This document shows positions 1-7,727 of a stretch of DNA of 17,546 bases, piece by piece. How positions within the stretch are numbered: the stretch's first letter is position 1; every line of letters begins with the position of its first letter. The notes under the pieces are model-generated. The model saw only the letters and a program-made list of their open reading frames with translations, did no database searches and was not told where the DNA came from. The position numbers and the translations under genes were made by a program. Source of the DNA: CAYXUW01 sp964468375 (GTDB taxonomy: Bacteria > Planctomycetota > Phycisphaerae > Sedimentisphaerales > Anaerobacaceae). Where the stretch lies: the NCBI GenBank assembly GCA_964468375.1, contig CAYXUW010000048.1:1-17546 (forward strand). Direction: 5' to 3'.

Positions 1-9
1 ACTTAGCTC

Positions 10-522
10 TTATAATGTTCTTTTGAATTTCTTTTTCAAAAGGGCTATGGCCGTCGCCGCTATGGCGTCGCCTGTTCCTATGTCACCAAATCCCTCGTTT
101 GTTTTTGCCTTGATATTTACGACGGCAAAATCGATTCCGAGAAGCTCGGCGACGCATCTTTTCATTTGTCCTTTGAAAGGTTCCAGTTTCGGCCGTTCAG
201 CGTGTATTATCAAATCAACATTGGCTATTTCCCAGCCCTTTTCCTCAAGCTTTTCCCGCACAATAAGCAAAAGCCCCTTGCTGTCGGCGTTTTTGAGCTG
301 GGGGTCAGTATCGGGAAACAGTGTGCCTATATCGCCCATCGCGGCTGCTCCCAGCAGTGCGTCAATAAGAGCATGCAGGCCCACGTCGCCGTCGCTGTGG
401 CCGGCCAGCCCGGCTTTGTAGGGCACCTGAACTCCACAAAGCATAAGCTTTCTGTCGCTGACCAGCTCGTGGATATCGGTGCCGATTCCACTTCTGTACT
501 CGGGCTTAGGGCGTTCAATCAC
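10..522 (-). CDS. ispF: 2-C-methyl-D-erythritol 2,4-cyclodiphosphate synthase
   Basis: IspF catalyses the fifth step of the MEP isoprenoid pathway in the cytoplasm, cyclising CDP-methylerythritol 2-phosphate with release of CMP. The 170-residue product has the family's usual length. Metal ligands are visible as D16 and H18 (motif GTDIHE) and H42 (AGHSDGDVGLHA). The GDIGTLFPDTDP and ADSKG blocks follow, and a C-terminal KTNEGFGDIGTGDAIA stretch matches the CDP-binding/trimer region. The start codon is GTG (522-520), overlapping the hisB TGA stop by four bases, so translation is probably coupled to hisB. It is the last visible gene of the hisC-hisB-ispF run, and the gene ends only nine bases from the window edge, so further operon members may lie outside. 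Family assignment is secure; the coupling is inference from the overlap. Confidence 0.96.
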   Translation of the reverse strand: MIERPKPEYRSGIGTDIHELVSDRKLMLCGVQVPYKAGLAGHSDGDVGLHALIDALLGAAAMGDIGTLFPDTDPQLKNADSKGLLLIVREKLEEKGWEIANVDLIIHAERPKLEPFKGQMKRCVAELLGIDFAVVNIKAKTNEGFGDIGTGDAIAATAIALLKKKFKRTL

Positions 523-1103
523 AATATCCCCTTTGTGCTGGGCACATCTGTTCCGACAATTTTTACGGCATCGGCAAGGGCCTGGCCCAGACCTTTGAAA
601 ATCGCCTCAGCTATATGGTGGCTGTTAGTGCCGTAAGGCACATTTATATGCAGATTGAACTTTCCGTTGTTCGAAAAGCTCCGCAGCATTTCTTCCAGAC
701 ACTCAACGTCGAAGTCGCCGATTTTGTCCGTTCGATATTCCACGTTATACACACAGTTGCTCCTTCCGGATAAATCTATGGAGACATTTGCTATTGTTTC
801 TTCCATCGGGACGGAACTGTAGCCATATCGGGCAATTCCTTTTTTGTCGCCGAGGGCCTTGACCAGCGCTTCGCCGAGGCATATAGCAATATCTTCGACT
901 GTATGATGCGCGTCCACCTGCAAATCACCTTTGGCGCGGAGGGTCAGGTCGATTTTGCCGTGCTTGCCGAGATGCGCGAGCATATGGTCTAAAAATCCGA
1001 TGCCAGTATCGATTTCATATTTACCGACGCCGTCCAGATTAAGCTGCAAGCTCACATCGGTTTCTTTGGTTTTCCTGCGGACTTTAGCGGTTCTGTTTGC
1101 CAT
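519..1103 (-). CDS. hisB: imidazoleglycerol-phosphate dehydratase (monofunctional HisB)
   Basis: HisB dehydrates imidazole-glycerol phosphate to imidazole-acetol phosphate in histidine biosynthesis. The 194-residue length is that of the monofunctional enzyme, with no N-terminal histidinol phosphatase domain. The two diagnostic manganese-binding motifs are intact: DAHHTVED at residues 64-71 (H66, H67) and NSHHIAEAIFK at 160-170 (H162, H163). GIGFLDHMLAHLGKHG precedes them, and the protein ends in the typical PSTKGIL. The ATG is preceded by AGGA with an 8-base spacer. It lies 10 bases after hisC and overlaps ispF by four bases, and its product is the precursor of the HisC substrate, so co-transcription is very likely. 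Confidence 0.97.
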   Translation of the reverse strand: MANRTAKVRRKTKETDVSLQLNLDGVGKYEIDTGIGFLDHMLAHLGKHGKIDLTLRAKGDLQVDAHHTVEDIAICLGEALVKALGDKKGIARYGYSSVPMEETIANVSIDLSGRSNCVYNVEYRTDKIGDFDVECLEEMLRSFSNNGKFNLHINVPYGTNSHHIAEAIFKGLGQALADAVKIVGTDVPSTKGIL

Positions 1104-1113
1104 AAGAATATTC

Positions 1114-2154
1114 CTATAAGATTTCTTTCAGGGCTGCAAGCAGTGTATCATTTTGCTCGGCCGTGCCAATTGTGATTCTCAATTTATCTTTAAGCTCGGA
1201 GTAGTCGAAGTATCTGACGAAGATATTTCGCTGCGATAATTTTTCATAAATTTCAGCCGCCCTGCCGTCTCTGCACTCGACCAGAACAAAATTGGAACTG
1301 CTGCCAGGAACATCAAGGCCGAGACTTCTAAGCTGCTCGGTTAATCTTGCCCGCTCAGCTTTTACTTTCTCGACCGTGCTCTTAAAATAGTCGCGGTCGC
1401 CAACAGCGGCGGCGGCAACAGCAATGGCGACTGCATCGACATTGTAGGAATCCTTGACCTTGGCGAGGCCGGTTATCAAATCCGGCTGAGCAATTGCATA
1501 TCCGAAGCGGATTCCAGCAAGCGAGTATCCTTTGCTCATTGACCTGAGTATAATTACATTATCGAAATCCTTTACCAGAGCAGCACAGTTTTTCTCGGCA
1601 AAATCCACATAGGCCTCGTCAATCAGCAAAACGCCTGCGGTCTCGTCGGCCAGCGAGGCAAGCTCGTTAACGTTTATGAAACTGCCGCTCGGCGCGTTAG
1701 GGTTGCAGACAATTATCAAGGCGGCATCGCTTGCCGCAAGTCTTGGCGGCAGGTTAAACTCTCTATCGAACGGAATTTCCATCGCTTCGCAATTCTGCAA
1801 CTTCGCCAGCACCGGATAAAGCGAATACGTCGGGACAGGATATGCTACGGGACGATTTTCATCACAAAAGGCCTGAAAAGCCATTCTCAGCAATTCATCT
1901 CCGCCGTTGCAGCACATAATATAATCAGGTTCAACGCCGTTAACCTCGGCGGCCACTTTGCGAAAGGCCCTTCCGGCAGGGTCGGGGTATCGGCGAAGCT
2001 GCTCAGGGGTTATTTCAGAGAGGACTTTCATTACATTCGGCGAGGGCGGGTAGGGATTTTCATTGGTATTGAGCTTTATAACGTCGGCGCGGCTCGGCTG
2101 AAATCCCGGCTCATAACCTTTTGCTTTTTCGATGTTTTCCCGAAAATAGCTCAT
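1114..2154 (-). CDS. hisC: histidinol-phosphate aminotransferase
   Basis: HisC is a PLP-dependent fold-type I aminotransferase that converts imidazole-acetol phosphate to histidinol phosphate using glutamate. The 346-residue protein shows LNTNENPYPPSPN near the N terminus, NPNAPSGS (151-157), the PLP-contacting LLIDEAYVDF (177-185), and the Schiff-base lysine K208 in RSMSKGYSLAGIRFGY. The C terminus has VRYFDYSELKDKLRITIGT, the usual small-domain substrate region. The ATG is preceded by CGGAG with a 5-base spacer. A good sigma70-like promoter lies about 30 bases upstream, making hisC the first gene of the hisC-hisB-ispF transcript. Related aminotransferases (aspartate or aromatic type) are less likely because hisB is directly downstream. 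Confidence 0.95.
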   Translation of the reverse strand: MSYFRENIEKAKGYEPGFQPSRADVIKLNTNENPYPPSPNVMKVLSEITPEQLRRYPDPAGRAFRKVAAEVNGVEPDYIMCCNGGDELLRMAFQAFCDENRPVAYPVPTYSLYPVLAKLQNCEAMEIPFDREFNLPPRLAASDAALIIVCNPNAPSGSFINVNELASLADETAGVLLIDEAYVDFAEKNCAALVKDFDNVIILRSMSKGYSLAGIRFGYAIAQPDLITGLAKVKDSYNVDAVAIAVAAAAVGDRDYFKSTVEKVKAERARLTEQLRSLGLDVPGSSSNFVLVECRDGRAAEIYEKLSQRNIFVRYFDYSELKDKLRITIGTAEQNDTLLAALKEIL

Positions 2155-2184
2155 ATCGGCTCCGAAATAAAACTTTCACAGAGA

Positions 2185-2212
2185 ATTATACGGTTATTCG
2201 GTCGGAAGTGAA
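2185..2212 (-). promoter_or_regulatory. sigma70-like promoter of hisC-hisB-ispF
   Basis: On the minus strand a perfect TATAAT (2190-2185) sits 16 bases downstream of TTCACT (2212-2207, four of six consensus matches). The predicted transcript start near 2178 leaves a leader of about 25 bases that contains the hisC ribosome site. No histidine leader peptide or attenuator fits in so short a leader. Confidence 0.55.
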
Positions 2213-2334
2213 AGGATGATTTTGCAGATTCCAATCCGGCTACGGCACAGCGAGTGAACTTATGCTAAGTGACCTTTAGAATCCAAAAGGATGATATTAG
2301 TGGAAATTTGATAAAAAAACCAGCAAGTCGGCCG

Positions 2335-2550
2335 TCAGGAGGCAACCGTCACCTCCATCAAATCCTTGATAGGCATCTTAAAGAGATTTTTTTGCTGATT
2401 TGCCTTATTTGTGCGAGTTACTATGCTGACTACTACATTACGCTCAAGGAGAAACTGCAAATTGATAACACACATTATCAAACTCAGTAAAATCAGCACT
2501 ATAACTATGCGCCTCTGAATATTTCCTTGATTACATTTTTCCTTCACCAC
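2335..2550 (-). CDS. candidate small single-pass membrane protein, unknown
   Basis: A 71-residue reading frame starts at GTG (2550-2548) and is preceded by AAGGA with a 10-base spacer. The product has a basic N terminus (K3, K5, R13, R14), one strongly hydrophobic stretch at about residues 15-35, and a polar tail of about 35 residues. That is the layout of a small inner-membrane protein with its C terminus outside. I recognise no family. Support is only the ribosome site, the hydrophobic segment and the lack of a better occupant of this AT-rich gap; AT-rich DNA often yields hydrophobic frames by chance. It would sit between accD and hisC on the same strand. Confidence 0.3.
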   Translation of the reverse strand: MVKEKCNQGNIQRRIVIVLILLSLIMCVINLQFLLERNVVVSIVTRTNKANQQKNLFKMPIKDLMEVTVAS

Positions 2551-2772
2551 GGCTGAGATATCCTTAAAAAATAAACAGGAAAATATATAAGCATCCTTTG
2601 CTTAAAATATACGAAATACCTTGGCTAAAACAAAATTTGGTAGCCCCAATACAAGCAATATCGACCTTAAACCCTCGTTACTTGTATTTTAAAATAAAAA
2701 AAAGACGTTTATTTTATCGGGCCATACGGTCAATTTTAAGAGGTGCCTAATGTCGCCACAGGGCTTTTGTAT

Positions 2773-3618
2773 TCATTTTTGGCAGTAGTCTACGAGGCGG
2801 GCGATTTCACTTCGCAGATCTTTTCGGTGGACAATCATATCGACAAAGCCGTGCTTGAGCATAAACTCGGCCGTTTGGAAACCCTCCGGCAGCTCTACTT
2901 TTATGGTCTCGGCGATTGTGCGGCGCCCGGCAAACCCGATAAGCGCTCCGGGCTCGGCTATTATACAATCACCCAGCATGGCAAAACTGGCTGTTACGCC
3001 GCCGGTAGTCGGGTCGGTCAGCACTGAAATGAACAGCCCGCCGGCCTCGTCATATTTGGCCAGCGCCGCAGAGGTTTTGGCCATCTGGCCGAGCGATACC
3101 ACCCCCTCGTGCATTCTTGCCCCGCCTGAACAGCAAATCACCACCAGCGGCAGGTTTTCCTCCATTGCCTTATCGACGGCTACGGAGAGCTTTTCGCCGA
3201 CGACAAAGCCCATAGAGCCCATCAGGAAATCCGGCTCCATTACACCAAGGATAACCCCCCTTCCCTTGATAAAGGCCTTGCCGATTCGCATTGCCTCTTT
3301 GGCGCCGCTTTTTTTCTCGTCGGCCTTGAGCCGCTTTTTATAAGTGGTTCCCCTGAATTTAAAAGCGAGCGGGTCATCGGTCGTCAGGTCACTTAAAATT
3401 TCCTGAAAAGAACCTTCATCGGTGAGATACTTAATTCGAGTCGCCGCCTCAATGCGAAAATGATGGTTGCACTCGGGACAGATATTAAGGTTCTGCTCGA
3501 CCGTGCTTTTATAAAGCATATGCTCGCAGGCCGGGCATCGCATCCAAAGCCCTTCGGGCATCTCTTTACGCGGCTTCAGCGAGAAACCGTTCCATTTCGA
3601 TTTTGCTTGTTTGGCCAT
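2773..3618 (-). CDS. accD: acetyl-CoA carboxylase carboxyltransferase subunit beta
   Basis: AccD forms, with AccA, the carboxyltransferase half of acetyl-CoA carboxylase, making malonyl-CoA for fatty-acid synthesis. The 281-residue protein starts with the zinc ribbon C28-x2-C31...C47-x2-C50 (WMRCPACEHML and ICPECNHHF). The crotonase-like core follows, with CSGGARMHEG (163-172), the oxyanion-hole region PTTGGVTASFAMLGD (203-217) and GFAGRRTI (228-235). The C-terminal PEGFQTAEFMLKHGFVD is also typical. Length is normal. The ATG at 3618 has no clear Shine-Dalgarno site. It follows rpe by about 60 bases on the same strand, so it is probably read from the rpe promoter. The partner accA is not in the window. 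Confidence 0.96.
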   Translation of the reverse strand: MAKQAKSKWNGFSLKPRKEMPEGLWMRCPACEHMLYKSTVEQNLNICPECNHHFRIEAATRIKYLTDEGSFQEILSDLTTDDPLAFKFRGTTYKKRLKADEKKSGAKEAMRIGKAFIKGRGVILGVMEPDFLMGSMGFVVGEKLSVAVDKAMEENLPLVVICCSGGARMHEGVVSLGQMAKTSAALAKYDEAGGLFISVLTDPTTGGVTASFAMLGDCIIAEPGALIGFAGRRTIAETIKVELPEGFQTAEFMLKHGFVDMIVHRKDLRSEIARLVDYCQK

Positions 3619-3680
3619 ATTTATACCATTTTAACTAAACGGCGTATCTTACCAGAAATTTGCTGTTTCGGCTACAAAAA

Positions 3681-4346
3681 TCACCCGCAGGCCTGTCGAA
3701 GTGCGTTTATCGCGGCAACACGGTCCGATCTTGAAAATATGGCGTTGCCCGCCACGAGGGTATCGGCACCGTAGGAAACCACAATCGGTGCGGTTTGAGG
3801 GTCTATTCCGCCATCAACCTCCACGCGTATGTCAGGGCCGACAATTTCTCTAGCCCTGACAATTTTCTTTGCTGCCTCCGGCATAAACTCCTGCGCACCG
3901 AAACCCGGATGGACTGTCATCACCAGAACCATATCACAAAGCGGCGCAATCCTCTCTATCGCCTCCACCGGCGTCTCGGGATTCAGACATACTCCCGCGG
4001 TGCAGCCGGAGCTGTGTATTTCATCGATAAGTTTTTCCGGCTCATCAGCCGCCTCGATGTGAAATGTCAAATTATTCGCGCCGGCCTCAATGAAAACGGG
4101 GGCATATTTTTTCGGGTCGGAAATCATCAGGTGGCAGTCGAAGAAAAGCTTGCTGTGCTTTCGCAGTTTTTGGACTACCGGCGGACCGATTGTGATGTTC
4201 GGCACAAAATGGCCGTCCATTATATCCAGATGCACCATATTCACGTTCGCCGATTCAATTTCAGCTATCTCATCGGCCAGCCGTGCAAAATCAGAACTCA
4301 ATATCGACGGCACAATCTCGATTGTTCCAGCTTTAGGCAATTGCAC
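3681..4346 (-). CDS. rpe: ribulose-phosphate 3-epimerase
   Basis: Rpe interconverts ribulose 5-phosphate and xylulose 5-phosphate in the pentose phosphate pathway. The 221-residue TIM barrel has PSILSSDFARL at 13-23, HLDIMDGHFVPNITIGP with metal ligands H39 and D41, DCHLMI with H72, MTVHPGFGAQEF, and VDGGI with D178, the second catalytic acid. GNAIF, the phosphate-binding loop, follows. The start is GTG (4346-4344), supported by AAGGAG (4359-4354) with a 7-base spacer. A promoter with a perfect -10 lies just upstream. rpe is followed by accD, and together they form a short transcription unit whose two products are not in one pathway. Confidence 0.96.
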   Translation of the reverse strand: MQLPKAGTIEIVPSILSSDFARLADEIAEIESANVNMVHLDIMDGHFVPNITIGPPVVQKLRKHSKLFFDCHLMISDPKKYAPVFIEAGANNLTFHIEAADEPEKLIDEIHSSGCTAGVCLNPETPVEAIERIAPLCDMVLVMTVHPGFGAQEFMPEAAKKIVRAREIVGPDIRVEVDGGIDPQTAPIVVSYGADTLVAGNAIFSRSDRVAAINALRQACG

Positions 4347-4379
4347 TTAACAGCTCCTTAAGTAAAAATCTCGTGAAGA

Positions 4380-4409
4380 ATTATAACAGGCATTCGGACA
4401 AATATGCAA
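4380..4409 (-). promoter_or_regulatory. sigma70-like promoter of rpe-accD
   Basis: On the minus strand, a perfect TATAAT (4385-4380) lies 18 bases after TTGCAT (4409-4404, three of six). The predicted start near 4373 gives a leader of about 27 bases carrying the rpe ribosome site. The same spacer must also hold the promoter of the divergent hydrolase gene, for which I see only weak candidates. Confidence 0.5.
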
Positions 4410-4514
4410 GGAAAATACACCATGGTCAGTTAGAACACAAGTCGGTAAGATAAAATGCTTTTGGATTTTTAATCACATATATGATAAACTACCAAAGATC
4501 ATCTTGTATTCTTC

Positions 4515-4519
4515 AGGAG
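4515..4519 (+). promoter_or_regulatory. ribosome binding site deciding the hydrolase start
   Basis: AGGAG nine bases before the ATG at 4529. The frame is open further upstream to an ATG at 4481, but that codon has no such site and would add 16 residues in front of the signal peptide. Confidence 0.75.
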
Positions 4520-4528
4520 TCAGATTTT

Positions 4529-5569
4529 ATGCTTCGCAATTCAACTATCATACCAGCTATTATAATATCTCTAATGAGCACAACTTCTGTGTGCGCGTTA
4601 GAAATTGCCCCATCAAGATTGAAAGTCCAAAATGCAGATGACTGCTATATTCCATATATTTCCAACTATCCGCTAAACAAAAAAAATGAAGATATCCGGC
4701 ACGTAATTTTAGCTATTCACAGCTCAAACCATGATGCCACCATGGCCTACAACGACTGTATGGAATTAATCAATTCCCATGAGAACTTAAACAAGAGTAC
4801 ACTTGTAATCTCACCTCAATTCTTAAGGGAAAAACATCTAAAAAATAATACCGAGGAAAATCTGCTTTTCTGGAAAGTCTATCCTTTCTGGGGCAGTTCG
4901 ACCAGCACAACAAAATCTGCCAGCAAAAATTTAAAAATAAGCGCATATTCGATACTCTCTGAAATCATAGTTGACCTTTGCAGCAAAACAAGCTTTCCCA
5001 ACATCAAAAAGATAACTATTCTTGGACATTCCGCCGGAGGTCAATTTGTCAACAGGTTCGCTACCAGCAATACTGTCGAGTTCGATGTAGCAAGACCAGC
5101 TGGGATTCAGTGCAAATATGTAGTTATGAATCCCTCTTCGTACGTGTACTTCAGCCCGAAAAGGTCTGTAAACGGCTCAATCCGGAATTTCTCAATACCA
5201 ACACCAGAGGTGGTGGAAAAACATCCTGGCTACAATAATTACGGTTACGGCCTCGATAAATTATATCTTTATCACAGGAAAAACGGACTCACCGCTGAAA
5301 AAATCAGGGAAATGTATCCTCAAAGAAACGTAGTGTATCTTCTCGGCGAAAAAGATTGCAAAGCTGATTCTTCCATGTCGGTCCATCCGCACGCCATGCT
5401 GGAAGGTAATAACAGACTTGAGAGAGGACGAATATACTTTGGACACCTGGTTGACGAGTTCGGCCCAGATATCAAAAATAACCAGAGAATAGTCCTCGTC
5501 CCCGATGTGGGTCATTCAGGAAGAAAAATGATACTCTCAAAGCGGGGACAAAGATTTATCCTGAAATAG
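4529..5569 (+). CDS. secreted alpha/beta-hydrolase fold protein, substrate unknown
   Basis: With the start at 4529 the product has 346 residues. Residues 1-23 form a signal peptide with a likely cleavage after VCA, so the protein is exported. An alpha/beta-hydrolase core follows, with HVILAIHSSNHD near the N terminus (oxyanion-hole region), the nucleophile elbow ITILGHSAGGQF with S168, LGEKDCKAD with candidate acid D276, and VPDVGHSG with candidate catalytic H329. The order and spacing suit an esterase- or lipase-like enzyme. I do not recognise a specific family. It is the only plus-strand gene in the left half, lying between divergent rpe and convergent pgk, and it looks more AT-rich than either, which could reflect later acquisition. 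No terminator is obvious after it. Confidence 0.75.
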   Translation: MLRNSTIIPAIIISLMSTTSVCALEIAPSRLKVQNADDCYIPYISNYPLNKKNEDIRHVILAIHSSNHDATMAYNDCMELINSHENLNKSTLVISPQFLREKHLKNNTEENLLFWKVYPFWGSSTSTTKSASKNLKISAYSILSEIIVDLCSKTSFPNIKKITILGHSAGGQFVNRFATSNTVEFDVARPAGIQCKYVVMNPSSYVYFSPKRSVNGSIRNFSIPTPEVVEKHPGYNNYGYGLDKLYLYHRKNGLTAEKIREMYPQRNVVYLLGEKDCKADSSMSVHPHAMLEGNNRLERGRIYFGHLVDEFGPDIKNNQRIVLVPDVGHSGRKMILSKRGQRFILK

Positions 5570-5613
5570 TACAAAACTAGCCAGAGAATAACAGGGCATA
5601 AAATCTTTAAACT

Positions 5614-6852
5614 TTACTTCTCATCGAGGATTTCAAGGCATTTGAATACTTTGCCCTCTAAAAATTCGAGTGACGCCCCGCCTCCGGTAGAAATATGGCT
5701 TACCTTGTCCTGAAGCCCCAGCTTTGTTATGGCGCTTGCGCTGTCACCGCCGCCGATTATACTGACTGCTCCTTTTCCCGTCGCCTTGGCGACAGCCATT
5801 GCGACGGCCTTTGTCCCTCTGTCGAAAGGCGGCACCTCGAAAACTCCCATAGGGCCATTCCAAACGATGGTTTTGGCATCGACAATCTTCTCCGTATAAT
5901 CATTTATCGCCTCTGGGCCTATATCAACGGCTTGAAAACCCGGGTCGATATCGCCAACAGCAATACGATGCTGCGCCTCTGGCTTAAGCTCTCTAACCAC
6001 AACGTGGTCGGCGGGCAGAAGGACTTCGCAATCGGCTTCTTCGGCCTGCTTAAGCAAATTCAGGGCCTTATCGACAAAATCTTTTTCGCACAGACTTTTG
6101 CCGATGGTCTTTCCCCTACTGTCAAGAAACGTATATGCCATAGCTCCGCCGATAACGATGCGGTCGACTTTATGAATCAGATTTTCAATAACACCTATCT
6201 TGTCGGAGACTTTTGCGCCGCCGAGTATCGCAACAAACGGTTTGCCGGGGGCGCTTAGGGCTTCGCCCAAAAACTTCAGCTCCTTTTCTATCAAAAAACC
6301 GATGACTCTTGGTTTGCCTTCCATAAGTGCGGGCACGGTATACATCGAAGCGTTGTCTCTGTGGGCGGTTCCGAAAGCATCGTCAACATAAATATCCGCT
6401 AAATCGGCAAGCTGTTTTGCAAAATCATCCTTGGCCTGGCGCAGCTGCTTATCTTCTTTGGCAGCTTTATCTTTTATGGTCTCTTCCTTGTGGAAACGCA
6501 GATTCTCAAGGAGCATACAATCGCCGCTTTTGAGGTTCTGTGCCATAGCTTTTGTCTTGTCCCCGATGCAATCTTCGGCAAACAAAACTTCCCTGCCCAG
6601 CAATTCGGAAAGCCGCTTTGCCACCGGCGCCAGAGACAGCTTCTCATCTCTCTCGCCGCTGGGTCTGCCCAGATGACTCATCAGAATAAGCGAAGCGCCT
6701 CCACCCAGTATGTGTTTTATCGTCGGCAGGGCCTTGACTATTCGGTCGTCGCTGGTGATATTGCAATCGTCATCCAGTGGCACATTGAAATCTACGCGCA
6801 TCAGCACTTTTTTACCCTGCACGCTGATATCAGCAATGGTTTTCTTCGCCAT
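5614..6852 (-). CDS. pgk: phosphoglycerate kinase
   Basis: Pgk transfers phosphate between 1,3-bisphosphoglycerate and ADP in glycolysis. The 412-residue protein carries all family blocks: LMRVDFNVPL (17-26), LILMSHLGRPSG (55-66), ENLRFHKEE, YVDDAFGTAHR, GGAKVSDKIGVIENL, WNGPMGVFE (331-339), IIGGGDSASAI around 365-375, and the terminal STGGGASLEFLEGK containing GGGAS at 390-394. Length is slightly above the usual bacterial size, with a charged stretch around residues 120-140 (KDKAAKEDKQLRQAKDD). The ATG is preceded by GAGG at normal spacing. It follows the nucleoside diphosphate kinase gene by 48 bases and gap lies one gene further upstream, so glycolytic neighbours are interrupted by ndk. 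Confidence 0.97.
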   Translation of the reverse strand: MAKKTIADISVQGKKVLMRVDFNVPLDDDCNITSDDRIVKALPTIKHILGGGASLILMSHLGRPSGERDEKLSLAPVAKRLSELLGREVLFAEDCIGDKTKAMAQNLKSGDCMLLENLRFHKEETIKDKAAKEDKQLRQAKDDFAKQLADLADIYVDDAFGTAHRDNASMYTVPALMEGKPRVIGFLIEKELKFLGEALSAPGKPFVAILGGAKVSDKIGVIENLIHKVDRIVIGGAMAYTFLDSRGKTIGKSLCEKDFVDKALNLLKQAEEADCEVLLPADHVVVRELKPEAQHRIAVGDIDPGFQAVDIGPEAINDYTEKIVDAKTIVWNGPMGVFEVPPFDRGTKAVAMAVAKATGKGAVSIIGGGDSASAITKLGLQDKVSHISTGGGASLEFLEGKVFKCLEILDEK

Positions 6853-6900
6853 AATAAATTTCCTCTGCCAACTTCCAAAAACGTAACTTCGCCGGCTCTT

Positions 6901-7632
6901 TTAGCTTCTGTTGATAAGATACTTTGCCACGACCGTGTTTAACCTGCACTTCGCGGGCTCGCTGGCGGCGCAGGCCCGAAGAATTTCCAAATCAGTTTTC
7001 CAGACAACATCTCCGGGGGCCAGTAAAAATAAACTGTCCGGTTCATAGGCATCATAAAGCCGCCCGTCCTTGTAGTAATAATGAGAAGTGCACACCTCCG
7101 CAGGATAGGCACGCATCAGCGGCGGAATATCCTGGGGTAAAAACCAGAGCTTGATTTCCCGTTCCGCGTCATCAAACGTGGCCGAGGTATGAATTAAATT
7201 ATCCATTCGGCTACCGATAACCCTACCTTCGGCGTCTTTTATAGGCACCACCGTTCCCAGCGCCCTGATACAGCCGGGTTCTTCTTCTCTTGCCTGGTGC
7301 GGGTTTGTCGGGCCCGCTATCGACCTTATTTTCTCCAAGACGCCATGGCCCTGAAAGATGATTGCAATTACCCTGCGTTTCCATTTTTCCTGCTCAGAAT
7401 AATGGCTCGCTCCGGTGATATAGTCGAGCAGCGGCTCATAAAATACTTTTCCCTTATGCTCGGCATAGTGCTCCTCCGCAAGGAACCTGTTGACATTGAC
7501 AATCTTAGCAGCAGCAAAACGCGCTCCCGTATGAAACTCTGAAAACTGAGAAAATATAAATCCGGTAACGGAATTCTTAAGGGCGTCCGGCTTAATGAGA
7601 ACAAGTGTCTGTTCAAGCTCTTTTTTGTCCAT
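6901..7632 (-). CDS. ndk: nucleoside diphosphate kinase, long atypical form
   Basis: Ndk transfers the gamma phosphate between nucleoside triphosphates and diphosphates through a phosphohistidine. Family features are TLVLIKPDALKNS with K14, HYAEHKGKVFYEPLLDYITG, and GPTNPHQAR followed by PGCIRALG. The active-site region is NLIHTSATFDDAEREIKLWF, with H148 at the position of the phosphorylated histidine. Two things are unusual. About fifteen extra residues (IKDAEGRVIGSR region) lie between the IRALG block and the catalytic N-x-x-H. About 75 residues follow the point where standard enzymes of about 140-150 residues end, containing CTSHYYYKDGRLYDAYEPDS and LLAPGDVVWKTDLEIL. The usual H-x-S-D is H-T-S-A. 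Kinase function is likely but not certain; the tail's role is unknown. Confidence 0.85.
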   Translation of the reverse strand: MDKKELEQTLVLIKPDALKNSVTGFIFSQFSEFHTGARFAAAKIVNVNRFLAEEHYAEHKGKVFYEPLLDYITGASHYSEQEKWKRRVIAIIFQGHGVLEKIRSIAGPTNPHQAREEEPGCIRALGTVVPIKDAEGRVIGSRMDNLIHTSATFDDAEREIKLWFLPQDIPPLMRAYPAEVCTSHYYYKDGRLYDAYEPDSLFLLAPGDVVWKTDLEILRACAASEPAKCRLNTVVAKYLINRS

Positions 7633-7680
7633 AATCCGGCACCTGCTTATAAAACACTGATAATATCGTCGCTTCGAAGG

Positions 7681-7716
7681 ATATTAAAAAGGACCCGTCC
7701 GCATAAGGACGGGTCC
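7681..7716 (-). terminator. intrinsic terminator after gap
   Basis: GGACCCGTCC (7691-7700) and GGACGGGTCC (7707-7716) form a perfect 10-bp stem around a 6-base loop. Read on the minus strand, the stem is followed at once by TTTTTAATAT. It begins 11 bases after the gap stop codon, so gap transcripts should largely end here before ndk. Confidence 0.92.
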
Positions 7717-7727
7717 CTCTGTTAATT

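Larger units (their letters stand above)
2155..2772. other. 618-base region between accD and hisC
   Basis: AT-rich spacer with no recognisable conserved gene. It holds the hisC promoter at its left end and one candidate small membrane-protein ORF (2335-2550, minus, listed separately). GGAGG (2338-2342) and CCTCC (2352-2356) form a short inverted repeat at that ORF's end. Downstream of accD there is a run of eight A (T on the accD strand), but I find no hairpin in front of it, so no accD terminator is called. No tRNA, riboswitch or mobile-element signature is visible. Confidence 0.5.

Noticed and set aside
2269..2490. 73-codon plus-strand frame in the accD-hisC spacer
   Set aside because: GTG start without a ribosome site, overlapping the better-supported minus-strand candidate; no recognisable features.
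2700..2772. T-rich stretch after accD as a terminator
   Set aside because: There is a run of eight T on the accD strand, but I find no stable hairpin directly before it.
4440..4528. Promoter for the secreted hydrolase gene
   Set aside because: TTGGAT and GATAAA at 16-base spacing are poor matches; not good enough to call.
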